This document shows, in pieces, positions 35,571-43,995 of a DNA stretch of 64,000 nucleotides. A program made the translations under genes and the position numbers. Origin of the DNA: Fischerella sp. PCC 9431 (GTDB taxonomy: Bacteria > Cyanobacteriota > Cyanobacteriia > Cyanobacteriales > Nostocaceae); assembly GCF_000447295.1 (NCBI RefSeq), contig NZ_KE650771.1, positions 1,352,730-1,416,729 on the forward strand, read 5' to 3'. The notes below the pieces were generated by a model, which was given only the letters and a program-made list of their open reading frames with translations, had not been told where the DNA came from and did not search any database. Within the stretch, counting starts at the first letter, position 1. The number at the start of each line of letters is the position of its first letter.

Positions 35571-36335
35571 TTAAGTTACTTCCGACAATTGTATTTCTGG
35601 TGCAGGTACTTCTAATACTTGCGAGTAGAAGAATCCAGCGAAGAATCCTCCTAAAAGTGGCGCTACCCAGAATAGCCATAACTGTTGAATTGCCCAACCA
35701 CCAATAAATACTGCTGGGCCAAGACTACGTGCAGGATTTACTGATGTATTGGTAATAGGAATGCTAATCAAGTGAATTAGTGTTAATCCCAAACCGATCG
35801 CAATTGGTGCGAATCCTTGAGGCGCACGGCGATCGGTAGCACCCAGAATAATCACCAAAAACATAAAGGTGAGAACTAATTCAGCCAAGAAACAAGCCGC
35901 CAGCGAGAAATTTCCCGGAGAGTGTTGTCCATAACCGTTGGCTGCTAAACCACTACCAATGACATCAAATCCTGGTTTACCACTGGCAATTAAATAGAGA
36001 ATACCAGCAGCGAGAACTGCGCCGAAAACTTGGGAACCAATATAAACAAATAATTCTGAAACGGGAAAGCGTTTCGCAGCCCACAAACCAACAGAAACAG
36101 CCGGGTTAAGGTGACAGCCAGAAATATGACCGATCGCATAAGCCATTGTCAAAACCGTCAAACCAAACGCAAGAGAAACCCCTACTAACCCGATACCTAG
36201 AGGAAATTTTGTACCATCAGCGATTTTTGCACCTTCGGCTGTGAATGCAGCTGCTAATACTGCACTACCACAACCACCAAAAACCAGCCAAAATGTACCG
36301 ATAAACTCAGCTAAACAACGTTTTACGAGTGACAT
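35571..36335 (-). CDS. aqpZ: Aquaporin Z (MIP family water channel)
   Basis: 254 residues from ATG 36335 ([21 protein letters not shown], the family start). A longer frame from 36392 adds 19 atypical residues. Six spans and both NPA half-helices are present: [19 protein letters not shown] and [16 protein letters not shown], the second followed by the aromatic/arginine filter Arg. His in the first motif region and Cys/Thr before the second NPA are as in AqpZ. The long loop after span 3 ([18 protein letters not shown]) is typical of AqpZ. It should conduct water across the cytoplasmic membrane. Confidence 0.95.
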   Translation of the reverse strand: MSLVKRCLAEFIGTFWLVFGGCGSAVLAAAFTAEGAKIADGTKFPLGIGLVGVSLAFGLTVLTMAYAIGHISGCHLNPAVSVGLWAAKRFPVSELFVYIGSQVFGAVLAAGILYLIASGKPGFDVIGSGLAANGYGQHSPGNFSLAACFLAELVLTFMFLVIILGATDRRAPQGFAPIAIGLGLTLIHLISIPITNTSVNPARSLGPAVFIGGWAIQQLWLFWVAPLLGGFFAGFFYSQVLEVPAPEIQLSEVT

Positions 36336-36464
36336 ATTTTTTAACTGGTAATACGGTAAATACTTGAATGAGAGAATATTACCAGTAAGCATTCTATATT
36401 GATGAGTTTGTTTGAATTTCTTTATGATAATAGCTATTAAAAAACTTCTTTTATCTTATAAAAA

Positions 36465-38948
36465 TTAAACGTTCTCTTCTTCTAACACCTCTTCTATAAA
36501 TCTTTGAACTAAAGGTATCTGTAAAGCATTGCCTTGTGGAGTTATAATTTCTTTTCGTATCAGTTTTTTGACAATTCTTTTATCTTGTGCTGTGGGGTTT
36601 TGTCCTTGAATTAAACGGCTAATAAAATTGCGATCGCTCTGTTGCAAACTTGTCCATAATTCCCGGAAATACTGATCGCCTCGCTCAAGTACTGTAGGGA
36701 TCACAGCCTGGACATCTGCAATGGAGACGCGATGTATCGCGTCTCTACAAATTGCCTCTAATTCTCGCTTGTTTTCTCTAATATCTCGATTCAATCGTTC
36801 TACCACTTCGTAAGATATTAGCTGGATTAAGTAAGGCTGACAACGGGTTAGTTTGATAATCTCATTTACAGCCTCTGGTTGATAAATTTTTGGGAAATTC
36901 TCGACAGGTTCTAATATCAATTCACGGGCAGATTCTTCATCCAAAAAACTAACACGGATAGTACGGGTATTAATTAGATAATCGTTCCAGTAGGACGGAA
37001 GCTCGGCAACTTCATGAGAGCCACTGAAAAGCAAAATCCATTGACGACGGTGTTGCAAGACATTGCGGAGAAAGTTGAGTGGTGCGCGGCTACCTGTCGC
37101 CTCTACTACTTCGCTGAGACGTTCAAATTCATCCAAGTTGAGAAGAAAGCGCTTGCTGGGGTGGGTACGTTCGATTTCTGCGAGCCAATTTTGCAGGGCG
37201 ATGAATGGATCTGTTCTAATTTCGTTTGGGTAAGGCAAATCTAAGCGACGGGGTAAGCGGCGGGCAGCTTCTATAATTTGTGTAGCTAGATTTGTTGCTA
37301 ACCCTGGGAGTGTTGTTGCTGATGCTGCTCCTTGTAAATCAATTAGCAATGGCACAAGTGTAGAATCTACTTTGTGGGGCAGATACTTGAGAGCAGATGT
37401 TTTGCCAGCCCGACGCCCACCATAAAGTAACAACACGGGTGGCTGATCTGCAAGTGACAAAGTTTCGATTTCCCGAAAAATATCAATGCGTCCTTTAAAG
37501 CGATGTTTGGCTGTTTCCGGATCTAGGGCGTTACCAGCAATATAAACTTGGATGATTTCCTGTCGCTGCTGCGCTGTTTGGTGTAAAGTACGCTGGGCTG
37601 TTTCTAGAATCGCTAGCCATTGATCAGTGATTTGCCGAGAATTAGTAGCTAACTGTGGATTACGCTCAAAAGCTAGACTGTTTTGCAGTTTTCGCAAAGC
37701 ATTAATAGGACGGTTCAGCAATTCACTCCGGCGAGACAAAGTTGCTGTAAATGCAGCTTTTACATCTTGGCTAATGTCTAGCAATTGGGGTAATGCATTG
37801 CCTAATTCTTTAGGTGCTGGTGAGGGAATCCAATTTAGTTGATCGGGAATCTCAGCAATATCGCCCAGAGTCTGACATCGGTTGAAGCTATTTATAGCAA
37901 TTCTAGTCATCGACTCTACCACAACTTTCGGCTCGATCACGGAATCAATCATCTCACTGGCAGCAAGTGGGTTTTGTTGATGGGTTGTAATAATCAGTTC
38001 ATCTATAAAAGCACCATTCCGTAACCGTTCTAGGGCAGTACTGATCGAACAGCCTTTGTATGCTACCTTTCCTAATGTCCAAGTCAGGACTAGGAGGTTG
38101 CCACCAGCAGCTTCATGTAAAGCGGTTAATATCTCTGGCTTGGTTGCGTTTAGTACCTGGGCTAGCTGGGGGATCAATCGCCCCTTTGCTCGTATTAACT
38201 CCAAAGCCTCTGCTTCGGAGAGACGATCTAAGCGGATCGTGAGGGCGCTTTCTCCAATAGGGCGACGGCTGGTGACGATTGCTTTATTGGGGGTGGGCAG
38301 TCTACGCAGAAACTCGGCGATCATTTCCTGTTCTTCTGTATTCAGCGTTTCCAGATTGTCCCAAATTAGCAAAGCCCGGCGTCCCCGTAGAGCATCAAGC
38401 AAAGCCCGGCGGCGTACTGTCGCATTACTCATATTCACAATCTCTGTCTGTCCCAACCCTTTGGCAAATTCCCGGCAAAGGCTATCAAGGGAAGACAGGG
38501 TAAGGGTTTCTTGTCGTACGCCCTCGACAGAAAGCCAAGTAGCCTTGGCAGAAGCAAACAGATAGGCATCAAACAACGCTTGCTCACGCGCCAGGTGCGC
38601 CACCTCCAGTGCCAACGCCGTTTTACCCATACCACTAATACCGCTAATTTCCACACCCCAACCGCGATCACTTGGTGATAGTGCTTCTAAACAACGGGCA
38701 ATTTCTTGTTTGCGTCCCACAAATACATCGGTATGGCGGGGCAAGTTATCAGGCAAGGTTGCGGGATGCTCTCCCTGTAACTCGCTCATATGCGCCTCTA
38801 GGCTAGTGACTTCTTTTTGCTTCTCCTCCAGTTCGATTTGCAAATCCACTGGAACCCGAATTCCATAACCAGCTTTTTCTTCTTCTAATATTTGCAGGGC
38901 GCGACGGGCGCGGTTAAGAGTTCTTTGTAGTGCTTCTTGATTATCCAT
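36465..38948 (-). CDS. Tandem STAND/AAA ATPase (two NTPase modules)
   Basis: An 827-residue soluble protein. An N-terminal helical segment (about 1-60, RALQILEEEKAGYGIRVPVD) recurs at the start of many cyanobacterial STAND proteins. NTPase 1 has FVGRKQEI, Walker A GISGMGKTAL (about 103-112) and Walker B ALLIWDN (about 192-198), with the NB-ARC-like sensor IVTSRRP. NTPase 2 has FKGRIDIFREIE, Walker A LLYGGRRAGKTS (about 507-518) and FLLNLDEFERL, with an archaeal-ATPase-like C-terminus. No effector domain is visible. A GAGACGCGAT palindrome forms codons of about residues 735-742. Likely a signalling or defence switch; unproven. Confidence 0.85.
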   Translation of the reverse strand: MDNQEALQRTLNRARRALQILEEEKAGYGIRVPVDLQIELEEKQKEVTSLEAHMSELQGEHPATLPDNLPRHTDVFVGRKQEIARCLEALSPSDRGWGVEISGISGMGKTALALEVAHLAREQALFDAYLFASAKATWLSVEGVRQETLTLSSLDSLCREFAKGLGQTEIVNMSNATVRRRALLDALRGRRALLIWDNLETLNTEEQEMIAEFLRRLPTPNKAIVTSRRPIGESALTIRLDRLSEAEALELIRAKGRLIPQLAQVLNATKPEILTALHEAAGGNLLVLTWTLGKVAYKGCSISTALERLRNGAFIDELIITTHQQNPLAASEMIDSVIEPKVVVESMTRIAINSFNRCQTLGDIAEIPDQLNWIPSPAPKELGNALPQLLDISQDVKAAFTATLSRRSELLNRPINALRKLQNSLAFERNPQLATNSRQITDQWLAILETAQRTLHQTAQQRQEIIQVYIAGNALDPETAKHRFKGRIDIFREIETLSLADQPPVLLLYGGRRAGKTSALKYLPHKVDSTLVPLLIDLQGAASATTLPGLATNLATQIIEAARRLPRRLDLPYPNEIRTDPFIALQNWLAEIERTHPSKRFLLNLDEFERLSEVVEATGSRAPLNFLRNVLQHRRQWILLFSGSHEVAELPSYWNDYLINTRTIRVSFLDEESARELILEPVENFPKIYQPEAVNEIIKLTRCQPYLIQLISYEVVERLNRDIRENKRELEAICRDAIHRVSIADVQAVIPTVLERGDQYFRELWTSLQQSDRNFISRLIQGQNPTAQDKRIVKKLIRKEIITPQGNALQIPLVQRFIEEVLEEENV
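36723..36746. repeat. Dispersed palindrome inside the STAND gene
   Basis: Palindrome GGAGACGCGAT / ATCGCGTCTCT around GT, followed by ACAA, the same family as the intergenic copies. It is read in frame as RDAIHRVS and leaves the frame open, so it looks like an insertion tolerated in a coding region. Confidence 0.85.
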
Positions 38949-39311
38949 AGAGTTATGTAAGACAGTGGCAAGAAATTATTTGATCGAAATGAGGTAAGAA
39001 CAGGTACTAGCAGAGGAAGTGGGTGAATTAACTGAATATAAGTCCAAAGTTTGGCGGTTGGTGTTTTGGTCATATTTATATTTTGCACTTATGGGATAAA
39101 CACTCTTAGATTAAAATCCTTGTTATTACTTACACATTTCAAAACTTGCGCTGCGTTTCTATCCCGCCTCAGAATAAATTCTGAGGCTAATAGCAAAAGT
39201 CTACTAAAGTAGACTGAAATCATTGATTTAGTTGTCTTTAGACAACTTCAGCTATCAGCCTGGGATTTAAATCCCAGGCGGTCTTGAAAACTCGCGCACG
39301 AGTTTTTATAT
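38949..39311. other. Spacer with a palindrome cluster
   Basis: 363 bp between the two ATPase genes on the minus strand, including the promoter of the larger one. Four palindromes are packed in 39167-39278. No gene is supported. Confidence 0.55.
39167..39278. repeat. Cluster of four short palindromes
   Basis: In order: CCTCAGAATAAATTCTGAGG (39167-39186), AGTCTACTAAAGTAGACT (39198-39215), TTGTCTTTAGACAA (39232-39245) and CCTGGGATTTAAATCCCAGG (39259-39278). All are near-perfect, and spacing is 11 to 16 bp. A composite dispersed repeat seems likely, or a structured 5' leader region. Confidence 0.85.
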
Positions 39312-40379
39312 TTATCCCCCCACGGCTTTTTGCAGCAAATCCTTCACTTGCTCCCAATTCACCAAACCTACCACTATCAAAATTACCGAAATCAGAATCA
39401 CATACCCGGTGATCAAACTCTTTACCTCATCTACATTTCCGCCAATGAATTTAGTGACTCTACCCAAGCGAATCGGAAAATCCCAAACTATCCACCGTAA
39501 CCATTGCCACTTTAACCAGGGATGATTGGATGAAGACTGAGATTGATTAATCTGTTGCAAAAATTGCTCTTTTGCCCATTTGATATCTTTGCCTTGGTGA
39601 CGTGCTTCCCACAAGTACCTGCAAGCGAGTTGCAGTTTATAAGGATGGCGCTTACCCCACCGTTGAGCGCAATTTTGCTCGTTTACACTTAAAGCTGATG
39701 CGCCAGTACTGTCAGGTAAACGTGTGAGTTGAATCGCTTCATCCGTAGTTAGTTCACCCAAAACCAAAGTTTGACCGACATTAAAGAAAGGAGAAGTCAA
39801 ACCCTTCTCAGCAGCATAAGTTCCCAGTTTTTTGCGAGAAGCGATCGCCAGCATTAAAGCACTGTCATCCATGAGCGATCGCAAATTGTTATAAAAATTG
39901 TTATCGAATTCCTGGGGACGTTCCAAAAGCATCTGAAAATCATCTAAACAGAGAACAGGTAACACATGCTGCTGTTGCCATTTTTTGATGGCGTCGGCGA
40001 AAGCTTGACGGTCTAGTGGTTGAACCTGTAGAGGACTTCTCAATTGCAGTTTCCACAAAGCCAAACGATTTAATAACGCTTTCGCGACTGCGTCATAAAA
40101 ACCCATTTCTGTTTCACAGTTTGCATCCCGTAATGACAGATAAATCACTACATAACGGTTTGGATCTGTTACTCGCTGTTCCCATGTCAGGAAAAAGTGA
40201 TATAGTAACGAAGATTTACCGATGTGTTTTTCACCAACAATATTGATACTTGTTGGCTGTACACCGCTCATCCGGGATGCGATCGCATTTAATTCTTCTT
40301 TACGACCCACAAATAACCTGGGGTCTTTAATCATTCCCGGAGCTACAAAAAGATTAGCTGACAGCGCTCCTGAGTTCAT
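39312..40379 (-). CDS. AAA/STAND ATPase with C-terminal membrane anchor
   Basis: A 355-residue protein. Its ATPase domain (about 20-260) has RLFVGRKEELNAIASRM, Walker A VGEKHIGKSSLLYHFF (about 48-63) and Walker B PVLCLDDFQML, with a sensor-like LMLAIASRKKLG. A hydrophobic span near the C-terminus (VILISVILIVVGLVNW, about 327-342) would tether it to a membrane. It lies 363 bp upstream of the tandem-ATPase gene on the same strand. The VGRK-type ATPase module is shared by both. No effector domain is seen; an NTP-driven signalling role is inferred from the family. Confidence 0.85.
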   Translation of the reverse strand: MNSGALSANLFVAPGMIKDPRLFVGRKEELNAIASRMSGVQPTSINIVGEKHIGKSSLLYHFFLTWEQRVTDPNRYVVIYLSLRDANCETEMGFYDAVAKALLNRLALWKLQLRSPLQVQPLDRQAFADAIKKWQQQHVLPVLCLDDFQMLLERPQEFDNNFYNNLRSLMDDSALMLAIASRKKLGTYAAEKGLTSPFFNVGQTLVLGELTTDEAIQLTRLPDSTGASALSVNEQNCAQRWGKRHPYKLQLACRYLWEARHQGKDIKWAKEQFLQQINQSQSSSNHPWLKWQWLRWIVWDFPIRLGRVTKFIGGNVDEVKSLITGYVILISVILIVVGLVNWEQVKDLLQKAVGG

Positions 40380-40571
40380 GTCAAGGTTTATGCTAATGAC
40401 AGCAATTTAAAGGTAATTATTTCCAAAAGATACCATTAGCTTCCCGATGCTTTGAGGAACTGATACATAATTTATCTGGCTTGTTCTGCCTACAGACTTG
40501 CTTCAGATTGAGAAAATTAGGAATCACCTCTTGTTGACTAATTCGACGAAAAAACATCTGTTGGATTGCAG

Positions 40572-40862
40572 GTCGATACAATCGTAATGTAACCCAATGC
40601 ATTAACAATGTAAGCCGATACAATCGCAATGTAACGCGATGCATTAACAATGTAAGCCGATACAATCGTAATGTAACCCAATGCATTAACAATGTAAGCC
40701 GATACAATCGCAATGTAACGCGATGCATTAACAATGTAAGCCGATACAATCGCAATGTAACCCGATACATTAACAATGTAAGCCGATACAATCGCAATGT
40801 AACGCGATGCATTAACAATGTAAGCCGATACAATCGCAATGTAACCCGATACATTAACATTG
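40572..40862. repeat. Tandem array of 42-bp units built of two 21-bp halves
   Basis: Seven copies of a 42-bp unit. Each consists of two related 21-bp halves, GTAAGCCGATACAATCGCAA(T) and GTAACGCGATGCATTAACAA(T), giving about 14 half-units. No spacers, so not a CRISPR. The period of 21 equals that of the unrelated array at 3481-3857. Confidence 0.95.
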
Positions 40863-40944
40863 CAAGACAGCTAACATGGGACAATCCCACAACCAAACAT
40901 GAAAATTTGACTCTGACTACACCTCTACACCCATTTTCAAAGCA

Positions 40945-41127
40945 CTAATTGACGAGTTGCAAATATCCCCGTCGCCACAGTTTGATAGTATTGTCCCAAC
41001 CACCACTAGCAAGAATTCGCCCATCATTACTGATGGCGACGGAATTAACCGACTCGAAATGACCATTGAGGGTGCGGATAAGTTGACTTGTGCTTACTGG
41101 TAACAAATGAATAACTTTACTTGCCAC
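40945..41127 (-). pseudogene. WD40 single-repeat fragment
   Basis: A 60-codon ORF reading LIRTLNGHFESVNSVAISNDGRILASGGWDNTIKLWR, one complete WD40 blade with its GH and WD-like dipeptides. Real WD40 proteins need about seven blades, so this is probably the end of a decayed or deleted gene. No further blades are seen upstream on this strand up to 41350. Cyanobacterial STAND proteins often end in WD40 repeats, so it may be the remnant of one. Confidence 0.6.
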
Positions 41128-41236
41128 ACTTTCTAGAATATCTCTCTTGGGGCTAAGAGTTACTTTTCCATAAACTCTACTAAGGACGGTGGCAAGGAAA
41201 TCGATACTTTTTCAACTTTATATTCCCACTATTTCG

Positions 41237-41273
41237 TACTATATAGTAGCAATAAAATTCCTACTATATAGTA
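41237..41273. promoter_or_regulatory. Twin 12-bp palindromes, candidate operator
   Basis: TACTATATAGTA occurs twice (41237-41248 and 41262-41273), each perfectly palindromic, with centres 25 bp apart. Paired identical palindromes suggest a dimeric regulator. The XRE gene ends 79 bp away on the minus strand, so they lie downstream of it and upstream of the WD40 fragment. Confidence 0.5.
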
Positions 41274-41351
41274 GTTTAGTGAGCGGGCAAAGCGACAATC
41301 AATCTACTTAACCCCACGTTTTTGATCCCTAATCCCCCAATCCCCGATCCC

Positions 41352-41579
41352 TCAGAATTTCACATCTAAATCAACCCCCAATGCTTCTTCAATTTTGCGG
41401 AGGTTATCAATGGAAAGCGCTCCTTTGAGAGTTTCCTTTTCGATGTCGTACCAGTAGGTGCGCGACACACCAACCTCATCACATATCTGTTCGAGAGATT
41501 TCCTCGAATCTAGTCGAGCTTGCTTGATGCGATCGCCCAAACCTTCTATTTCAATTTCTTTAACTTGTCTTATTCGCAT
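41352..41579 (-). CDS. XRE family helix-turn-helix regulator
   Basis: About 75 residues from ATG 41579 (MRIRQVKEIEIEGLGDRIKQAR); a 15-residue extension to 41624 is hydrophobic and less likely. The Cro/CI helix-turn-helix is LGDRIKQARLDSRKSLEQICDEVGVSRTYWYDIEKE (about residues 14-49). A short dimerisation tail (LSIDNLRKIEEALGVDL) follows. No partner toxin gene is adjacent. The palindromes at 41237-41273 are possible targets. Confidence 0.85.
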   Translation of the reverse strand: MRIRQVKEIEIEGLGDRIKQARLDSRKSLEQICDEVGVSRTYWYDIEKETLKGALSIDNLRKIEEALGVDLDVKF

Positions 41580-42043
41580 GATCGCACTTATTACAAAACG
41601 ACCTAAATAGAGTAAAAAATTCACTCATTATTTTATATTAAACCATAAATTTTTAGCTTGCTAACTAAGAATTTTTAGTGTAGCATAAAAAATATAGAGA
41701 AAGGCGCTCCGGACTCACAATCTCAGGCGCCTCTCTCTCCCAAAACAATTGTTCATCGTTTTGATTATTCAAGATTGTAGCAATGACACAACCAATTTTT
41801 TGCGAAACACCTACCAGAGGCTTTGTAAATTTAGCTTACGCTCGCAAGGTTTGCTTTCGGAGGATAAATTATAACATGACTTGGCAATTTTCCTGCGTCA
41901 TTGTTTGGAGTAATGGCGAAAAGGAAAGTTTTTTTGGCAAAGATGCTGAATTTATAGTCTAGACAGTCAGAAATATGAAATAAAAGTAAGATTGCAGAGG
42001 TAAACTCCCCTGCGATCGCACAAAGCAAAATTTCATCAGATCA
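41580..42043. other. Intergenic region between XRE gene and FHA-PrsW gene
   Basis: 464 bp. AT-rich at the XRE end. An imperfect GGCGC / GCGCC inverted repeat lies at about 41705-41733, with GCGATCGC at about 42012. The ORF at 41831-42028 lacks family features and is not called. Confidence 0.45.
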
Positions 42044-43408
42044 TTACTTAAAAAAGCGAGTTGCAAAATTCTGCTCGCGTGTCGGTGATAAAGCCCGTGC
42101 TTTGATAATTGCTGTCACCAACAAAACGTAAGAGATTCCCCCGACTACTACCAACAACCCTAAAACAAACACTCCCAACGAATCCGCTAGTCCAGCGCTA
42201 CTGTTCCATAAACCGTGTAGTCCCGCAGCACTCAAATAGCCTATGGGTAGAATTCGTGAAGCTAAACGTGGTTTCAGGATACTCAAACCAATACAATATC
42301 CAAACCAGCCACTCCAAGCCATGTGTCCTGCAACTTCGCCGAGTATTCGCGGAATCAGTAATTGCAACCCTGCTCCCAAAGCAGCTTCAGTTCCCATGTC
42401 TTGAGCCACTTCAGCGATCCTACCTGGCACATATTGACCCAAAGTTTCAAACAAAGTAAAGCCTACTGCTGAAGCTGCACCTAACAAAATTCCATCTAAA
42501 GGTTCCCAAACACCGATCCTTTCTCGTTTAGGAGACGCTAGGGATTTGCCAATCAGATAAAATCCAATAATAGGTAAAGCTTTGAGTAATTCCTCTAGTA
42601 ATCCAGCGCCAAAAAAGAAGCGAATAAATAACTCCGGGAAGCTGAGGTTACTAGGATCTTCAGGTATATTTCCTGGTAAAATCCCGCGAAACACCAGTAT
42701 AAAAAGATTTAGTATTGGACTAACCAAAACAACGATTGTAGTTACAGTTGAAGCAATTAACACCCACCAAGGTTTCGGTTTACCACATAACTGGTAAATA
42801 AAATATAAGGTCGCACCACCTAAATAGGCTCCGAGTAAGATTTGGTATAAATAACCTTGGACAAAAAACAGCAGTACTACAAAGACAACAGTAATAATTC
42901 CTGGTACTAAGTAGGCTTTACGAGTCAAATCTTTGGGTGCAGACAGAAGCGGGAGTAATTGCGACAAACTAGTATCGTCATTATTGTTACTGGGTGGAGG
43001 TGGTGAATAGTTAAACGCTGCTGTCGTTTTTGGGGATGCTGACTGTGGTGTCCCTAGAGGCGTCTGGGGGTTGGATTGATACTGATACTCGAAAAAGAAT
43101 TGTGGACCGTTACTCCCCAGAGTAATGCGATCGCCATTTTGCAATTCTTGACACCCCTGCAAAATCTGTCCATTTAAATAAGTTCCATTCGCACTACCAA
43201 GGTCGCACAGTAAAAAGCTAGTTCTCCCATCTGGTGTTGGAGATGGGCGAATCGTTGCATGACGCCGCGAAACCATCGTGTAAACATTGGAATCTAAAAG
43301 TATTTGACAACTATTAGGATCACGTCCCAGTACCATTTCACCAGTAGTTAGCAGTGAGTAAGAATACTCTTCACTACCAGCAACCATACGTAGAAATGCA
43401 TTACTCAT
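42044..43408 (-). CDS. FHA domain fused to PrsW-type intramembrane metalloprotease
   Basis: A 454-residue protein. The N-terminal forkhead-associated domain (about residues 22-100) contains MVLGRDPNSC, TMVSRRHATI and LGSANGTYLNGQ, which bind phosphothreonine. A Ser/Asn/Pro linker (about 113-155) leads to about eight spans. PrsW motifs are visible: GLLEELLKALPIIGFYLIG (EExxK), FTLFETLGQY (FxxxE), GHMAWSGWFGYCIG and GLHGLWNSSAG. PrsW of Bacillus cleaves the anti-sigma factor RsiW. The fusion suggests proteolysis gated by a phosphoprotein, perhaps a target of nearby Ser/Thr kinases. Divergent from the kinase gene at 43996. Confidence 0.9.
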   Translation of the reverse strand: MSNAFLRMVAGSEEYSYSLLTTGEMVLGRDPNSCQILLDSNVYTMVSRRHATIRPSPTPDGRTSFLLCDLGSANGTYLNGQILQGCQELQNGDRITLGSNGPQFFFEYQYQSNPQTPLGTPQSASPKTTAAFNYSPPPPSNNNDDTSLSQLLPLLSAPKDLTRKAYLVPGIITVVFVVLLFFVQGYLYQILLGAYLGGATLYFIYQLCGKPKPWWVLIASTVTTIVVLVSPILNLFILVFRGILPGNIPEDPSNLSFPELFIRFFFGAGLLEELLKALPIIGFYLIGKSLASPKRERIGVWEPLDGILLGAASAVGFTLFETLGQYVPGRIAEVAQDMGTEAALGAGLQLLIPRILGEVAGHMAWSGWFGYCIGLSILKPRLASRILPIGYLSAAGLHGLWNSSAGLADSLGVFVLGLLVVVGGISYVLLVTAIIKARALSPTREQNFATRFFK

Positions 43409-43995
43409 TAGGCTATTCCCCTACCCAGCCAATAGTAATTCTTAATACACATAAAATATTAATTCTTTACATAAAAGGTGTAAAAAATATAGTAAGTTTT
43501 TAAACATTAAGATAATTATAAAAGTATATCAAACAGTTTAAAAGTTGATTTTATACAGCTAAAATCATTAATTATTTGCCGTCAAAAATAACAATGATGG
43601 TTCGTATATTGAACCATTAGATAAAACGACTATAAATTTTGTGTGAACTGATTGAGCATATAGACAATAAAATTTCACAAAACTTTTGCCCTAAATCATC
43701 CTCCTTGTCTGCTTGGTTGCTGAATCTATCAGACTTAATTAGCGAAATGTGTAACCTGTGGATGCACTCAATCAAACTTAATTTCTTGTTCGTAAAATTC
43801 CGTAATTTGAAGTTGCTCAATTGTTTGAATTATTAGATAGCTAGTATCAGCAGTCAAGGGGCAGGAGGTATTAAGGTAAAAAACAATAGCTTTAATAAAT
43901 TGTCTGTATCTTCAAAGGTCTAATTATTTTCACTGTATTGTACTAGTGAATAACTAGATATAGTAATAAATATAACATAAAGGTTGTGTATTATA
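43409..43995. other. Divergent intergenic region FHA-PrsW / kinase
   Basis: 587 bp, AT-rich. A hairpin TGGTTC / GAACCA sits at about 43594-43612. Overlapping ORFs on both strands at 43617-43836 show no family features. It should contain both promoters; none can be placed with confidence. Confidence 0.45.

Larger units (their letters stand above)
40380..41351. other. Region of repeats, WD40 fragment and palindromes
   Basis: 972 bp without an intact gene. It contains the 21/42-bp array (40572-40862), a single WD40-repeat ORF (40945-41127) and two identical 12-bp palindromes (41237-41248 and 41262-41273). The ORF at 40417-40896 is mostly translation of the array. Confidence 0.65.

Noticed and set aside
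40417-40896. 159-codon minus-strand ORF with LYRLTLLMHRVTLR-type repeats
   Set aside because: It is mostly a translation of the 42-bp array; composition is unlike a soluble or membrane protein.
41831-42028. 65-codon minus-strand ORF
   Set aside because: No family features and no ribosome-binding site; hydrophobic start could be chance in AT-rich DNA.
43617-43836. Overlapping short ORFs on both strands
   Set aside because: AT-rich, no start context, no family features.
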